Shown here: positions 6,782-6,833 of the stretch, piece after piece
How the letters are laid out: each line of letters begins with the position of its first letter
How positions within the stretch are numbered: position 1 is the stretch's first letter
DNA from: an uncultured Verrucomicrobiota bacterium
Lineage (GTDB): Bacteria > Verrucomicrobiota > Kiritimatiellia > RFP12 > UBA1067
Direction of reading: 5' to 3'
DNA length: 6,833 nt
Assembly (NCBI GenBank): GCA_946631535.1
Contig: CAMPAF010000166.1
Location: forward strand, 1 to 6,833
The notes under the pieces: model-generated
What the model was told of the DNA's origin: nothing
The model's input: only the letters and a program-made list of their open reading frames with translations
The model's database searches: none
Translations under genes and position numbers: made by a program

Positions 6782-6833
6782 GGCGCATCTGCGTAATTCA
6801 CCGCCGAGCCTTCTGATGATTGGAAACAACTAT

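Noticed and set aside
6727..6801. GTG start for the ATPase, adding 25 residues
   Set aside because: These codons contain the extended -10 promoter and precede the conserved FFNTAGPC opening; the frame is open but probably not translated. It cannot be fully excluded without transcript data.
6798..6833. Possible tail of an upstream minus-strand gene ending at the TGA at 6800-6798
   Set aside because: Only eleven codons are visible, with no recognisable motif.
6816..6833. ATG at 6816 on the plus strand as the start of a divergent gene
   Set aside because: Only six codons are in the window and no ribosome binding site precedes it.

Overview
The window is about 60% GC by eye, and every supportable gene lies on the minus strand, so transcription runs from high to low coordinates. 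There are exported proteins with cleavable signals, one with a twin-arginine (Tat) signal. A very large serine/threonine/glycine-rich beta-strand protein is also present, along with a GH26 glycoside hydrolase and an AAA ATPase fused to a PD-(D/E)XK domain. Together these suggest a Gram-negative, polysaccharide-degrading bacterium. The style (long autotransporter-repeat-like proteins, Shine-Dalgarno starts, a gut-type hemicellulase) is most like Kiritimatiellota/Verrucomicrobiota, but this taxonomic call is inference from style, not from a marker gene.

Layout in transcription order. 6833-6727 is a short upstream region with a strong extended -10 promoter (TGGTATAAT). 6726-5164 encodes a 520-residue ATPase with a Walker A/B core and a C-terminal nuclease-like PD-(D/E)XK fold. 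Thirteen bases later, 5150-3843 encodes a 435-residue GH26 enzyme (beta-mannanase-type) with a Tat-like signal. Its stop overlaps the next start by four bases (ATGA). 3846-214 encodes a 1210-residue secreted beta-strand-rich protein built from two diverged copies of a module of about 580 residues. 213-116 holds a weak terminator candidate, a second TGGTATAAT promoter and a good ribosome binding site. 115-1 is the first 38 codons of another exported protein, cut off by the window edge.

How the parts may work together: the GH26 enzyme and the duplicated beta-strand protein are almost certainly co-translated and both exported, which suggests a hemicellulose (probably mannan) binding and cleavage pair at or outside the cell surface. 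The ATPase gene is close enough to be the first gene of the same transcript. Its family has no obvious role in glycan breakdown, so the link may be only positional. Its promoter sits so close to its ATG that the mRNA is predicted to be leaderless, and the same promoter core recurs in front of the next transcription unit.

There are no tRNA or rRNA genes, CRISPR arrays, insertion sequences or recognisable riboswitches, and no gene-free stretch longer than about 110 bases.
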